Positions 22,101-30,943 of a stretch of DNA of 64,000 bases are shown in pieces (position 1 is the first letter of the stretch; each line of letters begins with the position of its first letter). Both the position numbers and the translations under genes were made by a program. Under the pieces are notes generated by a model that worked only from the letters and a program-made list of their open reading frames with translations, searched no databases and had not been told where the DNA came from. This stretch comes from Anthonomus grandis grandis (lineage: Eukaryota > Arthropoda > Insecta > Coleoptera > Curculionidae): positions 31,383,879 through 31,447,878 of the forward strand of contig NC_065552.1 in the NCBI RefSeq assembly GCF_022605725.1. Direction: 5' to 3'.

Positions 22101-25046
22101 CTAATTATACGTAAGTTACTTTCCTATATCGCATACATGTGTATATATTACGGGTAAAGTTAGAATAAGGGTTAAACTTAGGTTTACCCGGATAAACTGC
22201 ACAATACCCAGAAAACATGGGTAAAGTCCGAAATAATATTGAAATTACACATATTTCGGATTTTACCCGGGTAAACCGCGTTCTATCCGCTTTTGCGTGG
22301 GTAAAGTTGGATGTAGGAATTATTATTGCATCATCTTTCACCACGTTCAGTTCAGTTTTAAAATGGAAACCGAAGAGAGTGGACGTGCGCGTTTAGCACA
22401 GCGTTTTTATGAAGTTTTTAACGAGTTGGTGTCTACGAAAAGTGCAAATAGTTTTTATTTTAATAATGAACAATACCAAGAAATGTTAGAATCAGTCAAG
22501 TTGGCAAAAAACTAAAACTAAAACTACGCTACAATATCGGCGGTTAAAGAGGTTTGACATATGTTCTGTTAGAGGCGTTGAAAAGCTTATTGCTCGTGTA
22601 TCGTCAGGTGAATCTAGCATTAAATATTACGTTACAAACGACGAAATGTTTGACATTTTGCATGATGCACGTTTAGCTATAGGACATTGCGGTAAGCACC
22701 GTATGGAAAGTGAATGTAAAAAAAAGTACAAGAATATAACTCAAGATGTTATTAAGTTATATCTGCGCTTGTGTGAGGGGTGCCAAAAGAAACTGAAATC
22801 TGCCAAAAAAGGACTTGTGGTTAAACCAATGGTTTTTTCGGAGATGAACAGCCGTTGTCAAGTGGATCTAATTGACATGCAATCCCATCCGGATAGAGAA
22901 TACAAATTTATTATGGTGTATCAGGACCACTTAACTAAGTTTGTTCAAATACGTCCATTAACGTCGAAAAGGGCTGAGGAAGTAGCTAAGAGCCTGGTAG
23001 ACTTATTTTGTATTTTCGGCGCCCCATCTATACTACAATCGGACAACGGCCGGGAGTTCGCCAACCATGTCATTGAAGAGTTATGTACGATGTGGAGTGG
23101 CCTTAAAATAGTCCATGAGAAACCACGTCACAGTCAGTCACAAGGCAGCGGGGAAAGAGCAAATCAAGATATACAGAACATGCTTATGACGTGGATGGAC
23201 GATGAAAACTGCACGCGATGGTCAGAAGGTCTAAGATTTGTTCAGTTAATGAAAAATAGGGCATACCATGATAGGATAAAACAAGCTCCTTATGCCGCCA
23301 TGTTTGGGCATGATATTAAAGTCGGCCACACGGATTTTTTTGGAAATCCACATCAGCTTTTCCAAAAAAAGCTATTGAAAATTTCAGAAAATCAGAGCAA
23401 GTGTGTAGAGTGTGACAATTTAAATACATCAGGGAATATAAGGTGTGAACTTTGCTTGTACCAAAGGAATATATAGTCAAACAGACTAGACGCAAAAAAA
23501 AATTTAGAAAATCAAGCAAAGAAGATGAAAGCTTTATCTAATTCAAAGTTTCCCCCATGTTCTGTTGGAGATACAGTGAGAGTAAAAATTCCAGACGTTG
23601 ATCGAGAAAGGGGTGATTTTAGAAACATTCTCATGACAGTTATCGAGAAAACTGACGAAAATGTGTATAAGCTAGCGCACAAGAGAGGAACTATCGAAGA
23701 AATGTTTTCTAGGAACCAATTTTCTGTGTGCAGTGAGAAGCTTATTGAGATGGAAAGTGTATCACCGGAAAAGAAAATTTTAAGACAACTTGCAAACGAA
23801 CAGTCACTTTTAGGAGGTCAAGGTTATAAACGATGCAACTGTAAAACTAAATGCATGACCGATAAATGTAAATGTAAAGCTATTGGAATTCTTTGTAACT
23901 CGAAATGTCACAGCAGCTTGTCTTGTTTGAACAAATAGATTATATTTATTTTTACTTTGTTAGGATACAGTTTTAGTGTAACCTTTGATTTGTAAAATCT
24001 GTTTTTTTAATTAAATAAATTTCTCCAAATATTTATGGCGTTATTTTTTAACATTAACCACGCCAAGGCGGATAGAACGCGGTTTACCCGGGTAAAGCCC
24101 GAAACGTGTACAATTTTATTAATATTTTGGACTTTACCCATGTTTTCTGGGTATTGTGCAGTTTATCCGGGTAAACCTAAGTTTAACCGTTATTCTAACT
24201 TTACCCGTAACATATATATATAGTGGGTGATACATTAATTTATCCTATTGTTATTTAGATTTGAATTCAAAGGAATAATAGACTACATATTTTACGCGAA
24301 AAACTCAATGACACCGCTGGGTCTGTTGGGTCCGATATCTCAAGATTGGATTACGCAAAACAAAGTGATTGGCTGTCCGCATCCTCACGTTTATTCCGAT
24401 CATTTTCCGTTGCTGGTGGAGTTGGAAATGGTACCGACGATATCCGGACCCATGAATGGAATTATCAGGTAAGCTATTCTTTTTTAGTTTCATGGATGGG
24501 TATGTACTTTATCACTTATTAAACTAGCCATCAAATATACAATGTGGACCTTGGGAGCGGGAAGTTTTAATAATGTTGTTAGTTCGTAACCATGAATAGT
24601 TGGCTGTGGACTGTTTTGTTAAATTATCATCGTATGCCATTTAGTAATTCAAATTCACTTGAAAACATCTTGTCGAACTTGCATTGTCTTATTTATTTAA
24701 TGTAACACGACGTTTCGGTTGGTAAGTATGTCCAACCGTTATCAAGTGTAAACTGTTTAATCAGTTTACACTTGATAACGGTTGTCACGTCGTGATACAT
24801 TAAATAAATAAGACAATGCAAGTTCGACAAGATGTTTTCACTGTACCATTGTCTACCACCTTCAAAAATCAAATTCACTTATTGCTCTTTTGATTTCATA
24901 AATTAATATAAGGACGTCGATTTAAGAATAGTACTAAAATTAAGATTAAGTTAAAAAGTTTCAAATTTCTATGCACGCAAGTGTAGATAACGGTTAAATA
25001 AAGGGGTAAGTTTGCAATTTGTATGAAACATTTTGTTTTCAGGTAG
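10114..25046 (+). CDS. CNOT6: CCR4-NOT transcription complex subunit 6 (CCR4 deadenylase), 5'-incomplete, 8 exons
   Basis: Encodes the catalytic part of CCR4, the Mg-dependent 3'-5' exonuclease that shortens mRNA poly(A) tails in the cytoplasmic CCR4-NOT complex (twin in Drosophila). Exons: 10114-10182, 17230-17435, 17572-17678, 19361-19512, 21646-21842, 21896-22110, 24259-24468 and 25043-25046. All have GT-AG borders and the phases join. About 385 residues are visible. The order matches the family: proline-rich linker, FTVMCYNVLCDKYATRQMY, INLQEVEMDQ (catalytic Glu), AHIHWDPE (His), CGDFNSLPDSG (Asp, Asn), FKGIIDYIF (Asp) and YSDHFPLLVELEM (His). All expected endonuclease/exonuclease/phosphatase-fold catalytic residues are present, so it looks functional. 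The N-terminal leucine-rich repeats that bind CAF1 were not found in 1-10113 and presumably lie upstream. The introns are rich in transposon debris; one is almost wholly a transposon. Confidence 0.96.
10316..10475. other. GC-richer unassigned segment inside a CNOT6 intron
   Basis: This 160-base block is clearly richer in G and C than its surroundings and is open in one + frame (EASPFSINGFSNYLRTSSE and onward), but the translation matches nothing I recognise. It could be repeat debris, an alternative exon or a regulatory block. Confidence 0.25.
11026..11060. repeat. Short perfect hairpin GCACATTTGAT / ATCAAATGTGC
   Basis: Two 11-base arms are separated by about 12 bases. It lies about 100 bases from the decayed DUF7869-like fragment, and may be part of that element's end. 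Confidence 0.5.
11160..12075 (-). pseudogene. Decayed DUF7869-like transposase (third copy in the window)
   Basis: On the - strand an ATG at 12072 starts MGVRGKRLRALALGEVKTG followed by a GTGAGC donor-like site. Further along, VLVTFDLQAVMPLPNGH is followed by FYKNKLNAYNFTVYNSKSKE and ESVAKRGAIE. Later GPIFLPSELAMIIRCAKK leads to GTRDFVDWKKV. These match, in order, the 'D-x-QKxLPLP', 'FYxRQLxxYNxxIH', 'RG' and 'GHxFLPSDxDFxxIE' blocks of the related copies at 26-28 kb and 60-62 kb. Stops and lost segments, including most of the second acidic block, show it is dead. Terminal repeats were not identified. Confidence 0.6.
12076..17229. other. CNOT6 intron sequence with no recognised gene
   Basis: AT-rich throughout. 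The frames at 13170-12820 (-) and 16869-16597 (-) are moderately long but match nothing I recognise. A GC-richer patch at 12990-13140 has promoter-like composition only. A TTGAGAT...ATCTCAA hairpin sits at about 12312-12335. Confidence 0.45.
17230..17435 (+). CDS. CNOT6: CNOT6 exon: start of the EEP nuclease domain
   Basis: Encodes FTVMCYNVLCDKYATRQMY through INLQEVEMDQ, including the metal-binding catalytic Glu, and ends at ELK. The acceptor is TTTTTGTAG; the donor GTGAGG at 17436 opens a 136-base intron. Confidence 0.95.
17572..17678 (+). CDS. CNOT6: CNOT6 exon: nuclease domain, SPKSRAK region
   Basis: Encodes AQGYNGIYSPKSRAKHMAES through DGCAIFYRTS, a highly conserved block of the family (YNGxFSPKSRAKxMxExERKxVDGCAIF). 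It ends with two bases of a Lys codon before GTAAGT. Confidence 0.95.
17746..18512 (-). mobile_element. Mariner-like element remnant in a CNOT6 intron
   Basis: A terminal repeat beginning CAGGGTGCCCCCAATTAA follows TA at 17744-17745. The - strand frame at 18509-18264 encodes a transposase segment with FDG-type strands and YFQQDGAPSHQINDVRIL, the second catalytic Asp block of a DDE_3/mariner relative. The third acidic block (SPDLTPLDFFLWG in relatives) is deleted or garbled after GDQI. The other terminal repeat is missing: the element joins an RNase H fragment at about 18512. It is inactive. Confidence 0.75.
18513..19115 (-). pseudogene. Non-LTR retrotransposon 3' fragment with RNase H domain
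   Basis: On the - strand, VWYTDGSKADCGPVAGIYG is the RNase H start motif (catalytic Asp in TDGS). PFIGSEPVYGITKISVRGSL, NWTKETHENHW and then LLTGNCTLRKHLQTIGVF with LCRLCEEDNES follow. The last part is the C-terminal LTGHCxLxxHLxxxG...CRxC motif of R1/jockey-type elements that carry RNase H. Frames are broken by several indels. The tail runs into the mariner remnant. Confidence 0.8.
19116..19360. other. Intronic sequence, no clear feature
   Basis: May include more RT debris from the neighbouring RNase H fragment, but no block can be assigned. It ends in the TTTTTTTTAG acceptor of the next CNOT6 exon. Confidence 0.35.
19361..19512 (+). CDS. CNOT6: CNOT6 exon: FTLVKEHLVEFNQLAM region
   Basis: Encodes FTLVKEHLVEFNQLAMASAD, then MLNRVMPKDNIGLAALL and the start of the variable loop (TESAWDN). 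The intron before it holds a mariner and an RNase H fragment; the intron after it holds a reverse transcriptase fragment. Confidence 0.95.
19886..20560 (-). pseudogene. Non-LTR reverse transcriptase, C-terminal half
   Basis: On the - strand, NLGPLLFLLFI (equivalent to VPQGSxLGPLLFLLFIND) is followed by NKHNLKLNCTKTQIFNF. An open frame at 20281-19886 then reads SAKNLGVIFNSNLRFSSYLP through LSHCLLLYYPGLTQEEKYQG to IREMNWLKVAHLFQY. This is the palm-thumb-C-terminus of a jockey/RTE-like RT. The FADD-type catalytic motif is not readable, and stops occur before the long frame. Confidence 0.8.
20561..21645. other. CNOT6 intron sequence with no recognised gene
   Basis: AT-rich; nothing recognised on either strand until the CNOT6 acceptor at 21643-21645. 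Confidence 0.45.
21646..21842 (+). CDS. CNOT6: CNOT6 exon: AHIHWDPE catalytic His block
   Basis: Encodes SQPILVCTAHIHWDPEFCDV through KLIQTMMLGNELKTIL, the conserved block containing a catalytic His. It ends at ...NNIQV before a short 53-base intron. Confidence 0.95.
21896..22110 (+). CDS. CNOT6: CNOT6 exon: CGDFNSLPDSG catalytic block
   Basis: Encodes VLCGDFNSLPDSGVIEFLST through FTHSFKLASAYND and MPFTNYT. It carries the catalytic Asp and Asn of the nuclease. The donor GTAAGT at 22111 opens an intron that is almost entirely a DNA transposon. Confidence 0.96.
22148..22310 (+). repeat. Left terminal inverted repeat of the integrase transposon
   Basis: Pairs with 24050-24210. Contains several GGGTAAA-like words in both orientations, including the palindromic TTTACCCGGGTAAA near 22263-22276. 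Confidence 0.9.
22363..23938 (+). pseudogene. KRBA2-like protein with retroviral-type integrase, disrupted
   Basis: Starts METEESGRARLAQRFYEVFN. The zinc-binding H-H-C-C segment (AIGHCGKHRM ... LCEGCQ) leads into an integrase core with CQVDLIDMQ (Asp), LQSDNGREF (Asp) and QGSGERANQD (Glu); all three catalytic residues are present. A zinc-ribbon-like CVECDNLN...CELC follows. A C-terminal Cys-rich tail reads YKRCNCKTKCMTDKCKCKAI and ends SCLNK. Three lesions are visible: a frameshift near 22510 (AACTAAAACT run), TAG at 23474-23476, and a frameshift at the A9 run 23493-23501. The reading frames otherwise follow the family closely, so this copy died recently. The long segment 22646-23476 is open. 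Confidence 0.88.
24050..24210 (-). repeat. Right terminal inverted repeat of the integrase transposon
   Basis: Reverse complement of the left arm. The outermost 80 bases match with one clear difference; the inner part has a few more. Confidence 0.9.
24259..24468 (+). CDS. CNOT6: CNOT6 exon: IIDYIF and SDHF catalytic blocks
   Basis: Encodes FEFKGIIDYIFYAKNS, GCPHPHVYSDHFPLLVELEM and the C-terminus GPMNGIIR. It supplies the final catalytic Asp and His. The donor GTAAGC follows after two bases of the last Arg codon. Confidence 0.96.
24661..24875. repeat. Foldback (hairpin) element in the last CNOT6 intron
   Basis: Arms starting GAAAACATCTTGTCGAACTT (24661) and its inverse ending at 24839 pair over about 50 bases. 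An inner AACCGTTATCAAGTGTAAAC pairs around 24733-24795. The left arm carries an extra GGTTGGTAAGTATGTCCAACC hairpin. Flanking bases up to about 24875 also match a second family member at 36600-36832. Confidence 0.85.
24705..24746 (-). ncRNA. Hammerhead-like hairpin motif
   Basis: On the - strand: TTGATAA, one base, stem GGTTGG/CCAACC, then GAAAC and GTC. This resembles CUGANGA-stem II-GAAA-stem III-UH of hammerhead ribozymes, but the first core box is altered and one extra base separates it from the stem. Activity is unproven. Confidence 0.3.
25043..25046 (+). CDS. CNOT6: CNOT6 terminal exon: one base plus the stop codon
   Basis: The acceptor TTGTTTTCAG at 25033-25042 is followed by G, completing AG|G (Arg), and then TAG at 25044-25046. 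The exon therefore contributes almost nothing to the protein and is otherwise 3' untranslated sequence. Confidence 0.85.
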
Positions 25047-25990
25047 CAACCGATGATTTACTAAATGGAAATGATACAAGAAGATAAAGAAAATAACCAC
25101 ATTGTCGCCTTCGCATCCATGCTGAGTACCTGTACCGGATAAAACACGCCACAGGTTTATTTTTATCTACCCTACATGTATACAAACCATTCTTTCTTTT
25201 TTGCCTTTTTTACAACTACACTTTTTATCATAACATGGCCACATTTTAACAACTTTAGTGTAAAATTCGATTAGCAGTACGATCTTGAATACTTTGTTGT
25301 CATTAAATGTGCATTATATCGCAATTTCTTTGTAAATAAATCGGTACCTGACGGCCTCACAAAAAATCCATTATAATCATCGTTATGCAGCTGATAAATA
25401 ACTCATTTTCTTCGAACACATTATATAAATATATCGGTCTTTACACCACACGCACACAAAAAAATCTAAAAATCAAGTTGAGGTTACTGTGATTTTGTAT
25501 TCTTCTATTTTTATTTTTTAAGGAACGAGCTTTTTTAGCATACGTACAGAATATTATAAATTCAGCAAATTAACTATTAAATAATATTAATGTTAATGTT
25601 AAAATGTAAGTTGCATTAGTTTTTCTAGAGATCTCAAGTTAAGGGCATCGAATTTGTAATATGCTGTAGCAAGGTAAGTAACATGTATTATATCAATGTA
25701 ATAAAAAAATTAATATTAAATATAAATATTGTGTCAATTTTGTGCTGGTTTTGGTTTGGATATAAGTGCAATACTGTCCAATGTAAGAATATGATAATTT
25801 GTTAACTTTGTTAATAATTGAAAATTAATCCTTTTATATAGTTGCTCAAAATTGTGAAACATGTTTTAATTAAATGAGGAGGTTATCTTGGCCTAAATTC
25901 AATTTTTTAGGTCTTGTACTGAAATATTTCACATTTAAAACTACTTGACTTAATGTTTTCAGAGAGTGTAGGTCATTAAAAAATGCGAAT
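25047..25990 (+). other. Probable CNOT6 3' untranslated region and spacer
   Basis: Follows the CNOT6 stop. AATAAA-type signals occur at about 25335 (GTAAATAAATCGG) and in the AT-rich tail near 25700. The true cleavage site cannot be chosen from sequence alone. Confidence 0.45.
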
Positions 25991-28152
25991 AAGAGTGGTC
26001 GAGCTAAGTTATCTAAGTGCTAAAATTAAAAATTGCTAGAAATCAAAGAAAACTTGACAAATAAGGAAAATAAAACAAATGTAATTTTTTTATGGAGAAT
26101 TGGCTTTATTAACAAACACAGAGATAAACTAAAATAAATGTTCTGTGGTAAGACATCAAAGAAACTTCGTAAAGCAAAATAAGTGAAGAAATAACGGAAA
26201 TGATCTAAGTCCACAAAAATAATAAATGATTAAAAATCTAAAATAGTGGTAAAAAATGCCCTATTGTTCTGATCAAAGTACTTTAGCATTGCGCGAAGGT
26301 CTTTTTTCTTACTTTCCTTTATTTGCTCAACACCAGGCAAGGCTAAGAGCTCAACCGACTTTAAATTTTGCACAGTCACACCCTTTTTTAATACACGGCA
26401 CTTCTCCCATCCTATTAAGTCACTGAAATTTTTCTTGTACAATACTATGCCGGACTCTCCTTTCGTTACACGTAACCACGACGCTTGTGTAATGCCTAGT
26501 TTAGTTGTATTTATAAGTTTTGATGATAGTTTATCAAAATCAAAAAAAGTACATTCACCCATATCTAAGAGTCTGTATGGCCTGGAAGGTCTAGCAGCCG
26601 CAATTGCCGCTTTGACATCGTTTACTGTCTGAAGCTTAGAACGTTTTGCTTGTTTCTCGATAAGGGCAAAATCTCTATCTGAAGACGAAAAATTTATGGT
26701 CGATGGTGTCAAAATGTCCATTGGCTACTAATAAAATGTATAAGAAAATGAACATTCGGTTTTTTAATAATTGCCCTGCGCAGTTGTCACTCCATATACA
26801 TAGTTTTCGCTTATAAGTTGAAAGCTGACCTGTGTTCAAGGCTTGTAGAAGACATGATGCCATTTGGTTGCCACCTCGGCCCGACAGTCCTTCATGCCAG
26901 ATGCACATTATCCGATCTGACGTATCTTGCACATGTATTCCAAAATTGTAGCATGACAACTGGCGGCTGTAATACATACTACTATGCGTTAATTTTGGTA
27001 GGGAAAAAACTTTCTGTAGATCCATGGTAATGGTACAGGTATCCCTACCCGGAAGAGTACTACTCGCACTGTCTTCTTGAATGACCTTTAGAGCTTTATC
27101 TGTTTTTCTATGATGCAACTCCAGCTCGTTTTTAGCTTTTCTTGATACATTAAGTCTACGTCCTTGCTTCTTAAAAAAAATAAATCACAAGTCTTGCACG
27201 TATCAACTCTAGGTCTTCTAAAAGAAAGATTTGGAAAATCCTTTATAAAAACTCCTCTATAGAATTTGTATGTTATAGTGCAACCAGGATGCTTTATTTT
27301 AAAAGCGTTGAATAGCTTATAGACATTAAGGTCCGGACTGAGATATTCTTTTTCACTTTTTGAATGGCTGTAGTGGCTCTCGTCCCTCGGAAAGCTGTTG
27401 ATGTGGTCTTTTACCATCTGTCTATCATGAAGAGTGTACTTGAATTTTTTACAACCTCCTCGTTTATCCTTGAAGGTTGTATGCCCCTCCTTTTTACGCC
27501 TAACAAGCGTGGTAATCTTTTGCGGACTGATTCAAGGTCATGGTATAGATCGAAAAGCTTAACTTTTATATCAATCACATCCCTACAGCGAAATTTACAT
27601 TTACAGGTGATCTGAAATTAAAAAAAAAATCTCAGGATAATGTAACTATCGGCTACAAAGATTTGACTATCGGGCCGCGCCGCGAGTGGTCTAAAATTTC
27701 AAGCGAAATATCGTTAAAAATCTCGTACTAACCTCATTTTTGGGAACGGCTTTTCCAGGTTTTTGCAGCTTTGATTTTTGTGTAACATAAGATTTTCCAC
27801 TCAATCTAGCTTCACTCTGTTTTTTTCTTCTTGATTTCGTATTTGTATTATCGCCAAACGCAATAGAGTTCATTGTAATTACTTTAACATATAAATACAC
27901 AGACAATAACAATCGAATCTAACGACAACCAACCAAAAATATCGACCTGCATACCGGCACTTAGATCAATTAGCAAAGAATATGATGCCGGACATAGAGG
28001 TGGCCCCATCTTTGGACTTCGTTTGCAAGCCCTAGGTTGAAATTGGCACTTAGATCTCATAATAGGATATTGGCGGTGGCATAGAATATATTGAAAGAAA
28101 AAAAATGAAAATGTATATTTTGGCACTTAGATCATTTAGCTCGACCACTCTT
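25991..28152 (-). mobile_element. DUF7869-like transposon, copy 2, with TIRs and subterminal repeats
   Basis: The ends are AAGAGTGGTCGAGCTAAGTT at 25991 and, inverted, AAGAGTGGTCGAGCTAAATG ending at 28152. The similarity extends through ATCTAAGTGC(T/C)AAAAT for about 38 bases. The 12-base word GGCACTTAGATC recurs on the right at about 27956, 28044 and 28123, and a related GATCTAAGT word occurs near the left end at about 26201, suggesting protein-binding sites. No clear target duplication was found. The gene inside runs on the - strand. Confidence 0.75.
26230..27873 (-). pseudogene. DUF7869-like putative transposase, disrupted
   Basis: Exon 1 on the - strand starts MNSIAFGDNTNTKSRRKKQS at 27873 and ends at a GTTAGT donor. 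After an acceptor at about 27610 the frame continues ITCKCKFRCRDVIDIKVKLF (Cys-rich), RRGIQPSRINEE, FPRDESHYSHSKSEKEYLS, FRRPRVDTCKTCDLF, ITMDLQKVFSLPKL (first acidic block), YYSRQLSCYNFGIHV, LSGRGGNQMASCLLQ, CIWSDNCAGQ (second block) and GHTFLPSDRDFALIEKQAKR (third block). The C-terminal region ends at 26230. Frameshifts occur near 27410, 27120 and 26710. The pattern of three acidic blocks suggests a nuclease-fold transposase, but this is inference; the domain name is assigned from the characteristic D-(S/N)-C-(G/A)-GQ motif. Confidence 0.72.
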
Positions 28153-29377
28153 CAATTATCAAACGGTGACATGACATTTGAAATTGATTGAAATATCACC
28201 AAGTCATACTTCTAGTTAAATTTCATTATATCTGCTCTTCCCTTTCTCGTAGACAACCCTAGGGTTTGTTATTGTTTGGTTATGTTATGGTTAGTTTGTT
28301 GTTTTTTTTCTTTACTATTACTTACAGTTAACACAGATTGCAGAATCAAACGGTTATTTAAAGTCGAAAACTTAATCTCCAAAATCGAAACTTGGATAAC
28401 AATCATTTAACAGTAACAACAAAACACTATAAACCAATTTACATTTTTGGCTTAGAAAAACATGTAGATCCCTATTTTTTATTAAGTCATTTCATTAAAA
28501 AAAATCAATTGACACCCAGTAAAAGAAGATATAAAATCATATTATATTTTTAATATTCCCTTCATATCGATCACACTATACAAAAAAAACCAAGATAACT
28601 CTCTTCTTACCTTATAAAGGCATTGTCTTAATGAAATAATTGCATTTTAACATCAGTCCCAATAAATTAATATTTCTTTTAAGGAACTGTGATACTGTGA
28701 TATGCGTTATTTTCCCCAACGTTTCCTTTAACGTTGCTTCTATTTTATTTCATGAATTTTTAACTGCTATGGTGTATCTTTTAACTTTTTTTCTGATGTT
28801 AAAATGAGATTTATTCAACATTATACTACTGTTACGGCCCTGCTTTAACCTCTACTTATTTCGATGTAATTTTGATGCATAAATTAATTCCGTTAGGTAC
28901 TTAAGTCGTTTAGGAAATTGTTAATTAAATGTATGTATTATAAGGTTAGCAACAATGTGACATATTATTATGATTATTTGAGGGGCGAGAGCAAAACTGC
29001 ACTCTAGACAGAATATATTTTACAACATGGCCAACGTTAGGTAGCTATATGATTTTTTAATTAAAATAATTTATTGTCATTATATTATTTAATTTTGTAT
29101 ATTTGGTTTGTATTTTTTTAACTGATTCGCTCTGGTCAGAACTATTTAACTTTTACGACTAAATGAGATGTATATGTTGATTTTGGTCATATTGTAGATA
29201 TTTATTGCGAGTGTGGGTATCAGCCTATAGTTTGTGTAAGCTGAAAAGTGAAACCAATAAGACAGTAAATATTTTAACATTTATATACGTTTTTATTTAT
29301 TTCCTTTTTCCTGGATCATTTTAGGGGTAAGTAATTTTAAAGTAGTCGAGAATATTGAATGGAACATTTTTAATATA
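28153..29377. other. AT-rich spacer, no recognised gene
   Basis: No coding block or repeat pair recognised between the two transposons. Confidence 0.45.
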
Positions 29378-30941
29378 CAGGGTGTCCCGTAATTAATTGG
29401 AGATTAAAATGGTCATAACTTTTCTAATGCTCAGATGCGGGATATGGTCTGTGTATATGCTCAAGAAAATTTTCGTAGTCGAAGAGCAGCGCAGCGTTAT
29501 TTAGATCTGTATCCGGATAGAAGGCAGCCAAATCATCAAACATTTAAAGCGTTGTAGGATAGATTAGGCGAAACGGGCTCATTTCGTTCAAAAGACGTAA
29601 ATGCGGACAGACCAAGGATAATTGGAGCAGATATGGAAGATGAAATTTTGGTTCGTGTTATCAAAAATCCTGAAACTAGCACAAGACGTATTGAAGCAGC
29701 CACTGGTGTAATGAAATCTTCGGTGTTTAAAATTATACGCCAAGAAAAACTGTATCCGTATCATTTCACTCCAGTTCAAAATCTTCTTCCTGCAAGACTC
29801 CAATTCAGTCAATTTTTAAGAGAGCGCAAATTGAATGATCCGTTTTTTTGTAATAAAATGTTATTTACGGATGAAGCCACGTTCACAAGGAGAGGTGTTT
29901 TTAATTGGCGTAACAATCATATCTATTCGATGGAAAATCCTCATGCTTTCCAAGAACACCATTTTCAACATGAGTTTTCAATAAATATTTGGTGTGGTAT
30001 CTTTGGGAATTGTATTGTGGGACTGTTTGAATTGCCAGCTAAGCTTAATGGAGAACGTTATCTAAATTTTTTGAGGAATGATCTACCCATTCTTCTAGAA
30101 GATGTGCCCCTAAATTTAAGACGTGACAGTTGGTTGCACCGGCACATTATTCAGTCAGAAATTACTTAGACGAAATTTATCCTCATAAATGGATTGGTCG
30201 AGGTAGTGAATATCCGCGGCCTGTGCGTAGTCCCGATCTTAATCCCTTAGATTTTTTAATTTTTGGGGTTACTTGAAATCACTTGTGTATAAAAATAAAA
30301 TAAATAACGTCAGGAATTGTGGCAAAAGATTGTGGAAGGAGTCAATACCATCAGGGCCTAAGAAGAATCATTGTTTGGAGTCAGGCAAAATTTAAATAAA
30401 AGAATTAGACGGTGTGTCCTAGTGGATGGTGAACATTTTGAACAATTATTATAATCAACAGCCTTTTCTAATTTTATCGTTGTTAATTAAATTTTAGATT
30501 AAGTGTTCATACGCAACCTAATAAAAAAATGCGTTTATTTCGAAAACGGGCTACTTTTTGGAGATCAAAGAAGTATACCTATTTTGAATTAAATGCTGTT
30601 TTATTATTTTCACTCGCAAATGTACGTACAGGGAGGTCAAAAAAGTTATAGCCGTTTTAATCACTCAATGTTGTTGTATGTGGCGCTATCTAGTGGCAAT
30701 AGCAAAATAGATATCATATTCGTGTTCCTCATCACAAATAATAAGAGTACGCCAAATTTTAGGTTCATCTGTCCAGTGGATTCCAAAATATTTCAATAAA
30801 TGTTTGGTAAAAAATTAGTTTTAACACCCTGTAGAACGAAAAACCAATAACATTTTGCTAAGCGATATTGAGCTCAAACGGTTTATTTTCTTGTCAGATA
30901 TCCTACATTAACCTATGTCCAATTAATTACGGGACACCCTG
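29378..30941 (+). mobile_element. Mariner-like transposon with both ends, 1564 bp, flanked by TA
   Basis: The left end CAGGGTGTCCCGTAATTAAT (29378) and the same sequence inverted on the right (ending 30941) match for about 24 bases and are each flanked by TA (29376-29377 and 30942-30943), the expected target duplication. One transposase gene lies inside on the + strand. The mariner/Tc1/IS630 superfamily is established for this TIR and protein type; the exact subfamily is not decided. Confidence 0.92.
29435..30452 (+). pseudogene. Mariner-like transposase, inactivated
   Basis: The frame opens at MRDMVCVYAQENFRSRRAAQ, has TAG at about 29556 (KAL-stop-DRL), and is open again through 30169. Recognisable blocks are a second HTH (NPETSTRRIEAATGV), MLFTDEATFTRRG with the first catalytic Asp, and NIWCGIFGNCIVGLFELP. 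After RRDSW a deletion of roughly a dozen bases shifts the frame and removes the QQDG block that holds the second catalytic Asp. HYSVRNYLDEIYPHKWIG and VRSPDLNPLDFLIFG (third Asp) continue in another frame. The protein would be catalytically dead. Confidence 0.88.
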
Positions 30942-30943
30942 TA

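Larger units (their letters stand above)
22148..24210 (+). mobile_element. DNA transposon with about 160-bp TIRs and a KRBA2-like (Ginger-type) integrase
   Basis: Outer ends begin TTACGGGTAAAGTTAGAATA on the left and the same, inverted, on the right. The arms match through about 160 bases with few differences and contain repeated GGGTAAA/TTTACCC units. The flanks are TA repeats, so a 4-base target duplication (TATA) is possible but cannot be proved. The gene inside (22363-23938) has an integrase like those of KRBA2/SCAND3-type proteins and Ginger transposons. The insertion starts 37 bases after the CNOT6 donor and ends 48 bases before the next acceptor. Confidence 0.85.

Noticed and set aside
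24693..24878. 61-residue - strand frame
   Set aside because: It lies wholly within the foldback element and is a by-product of its palindrome.
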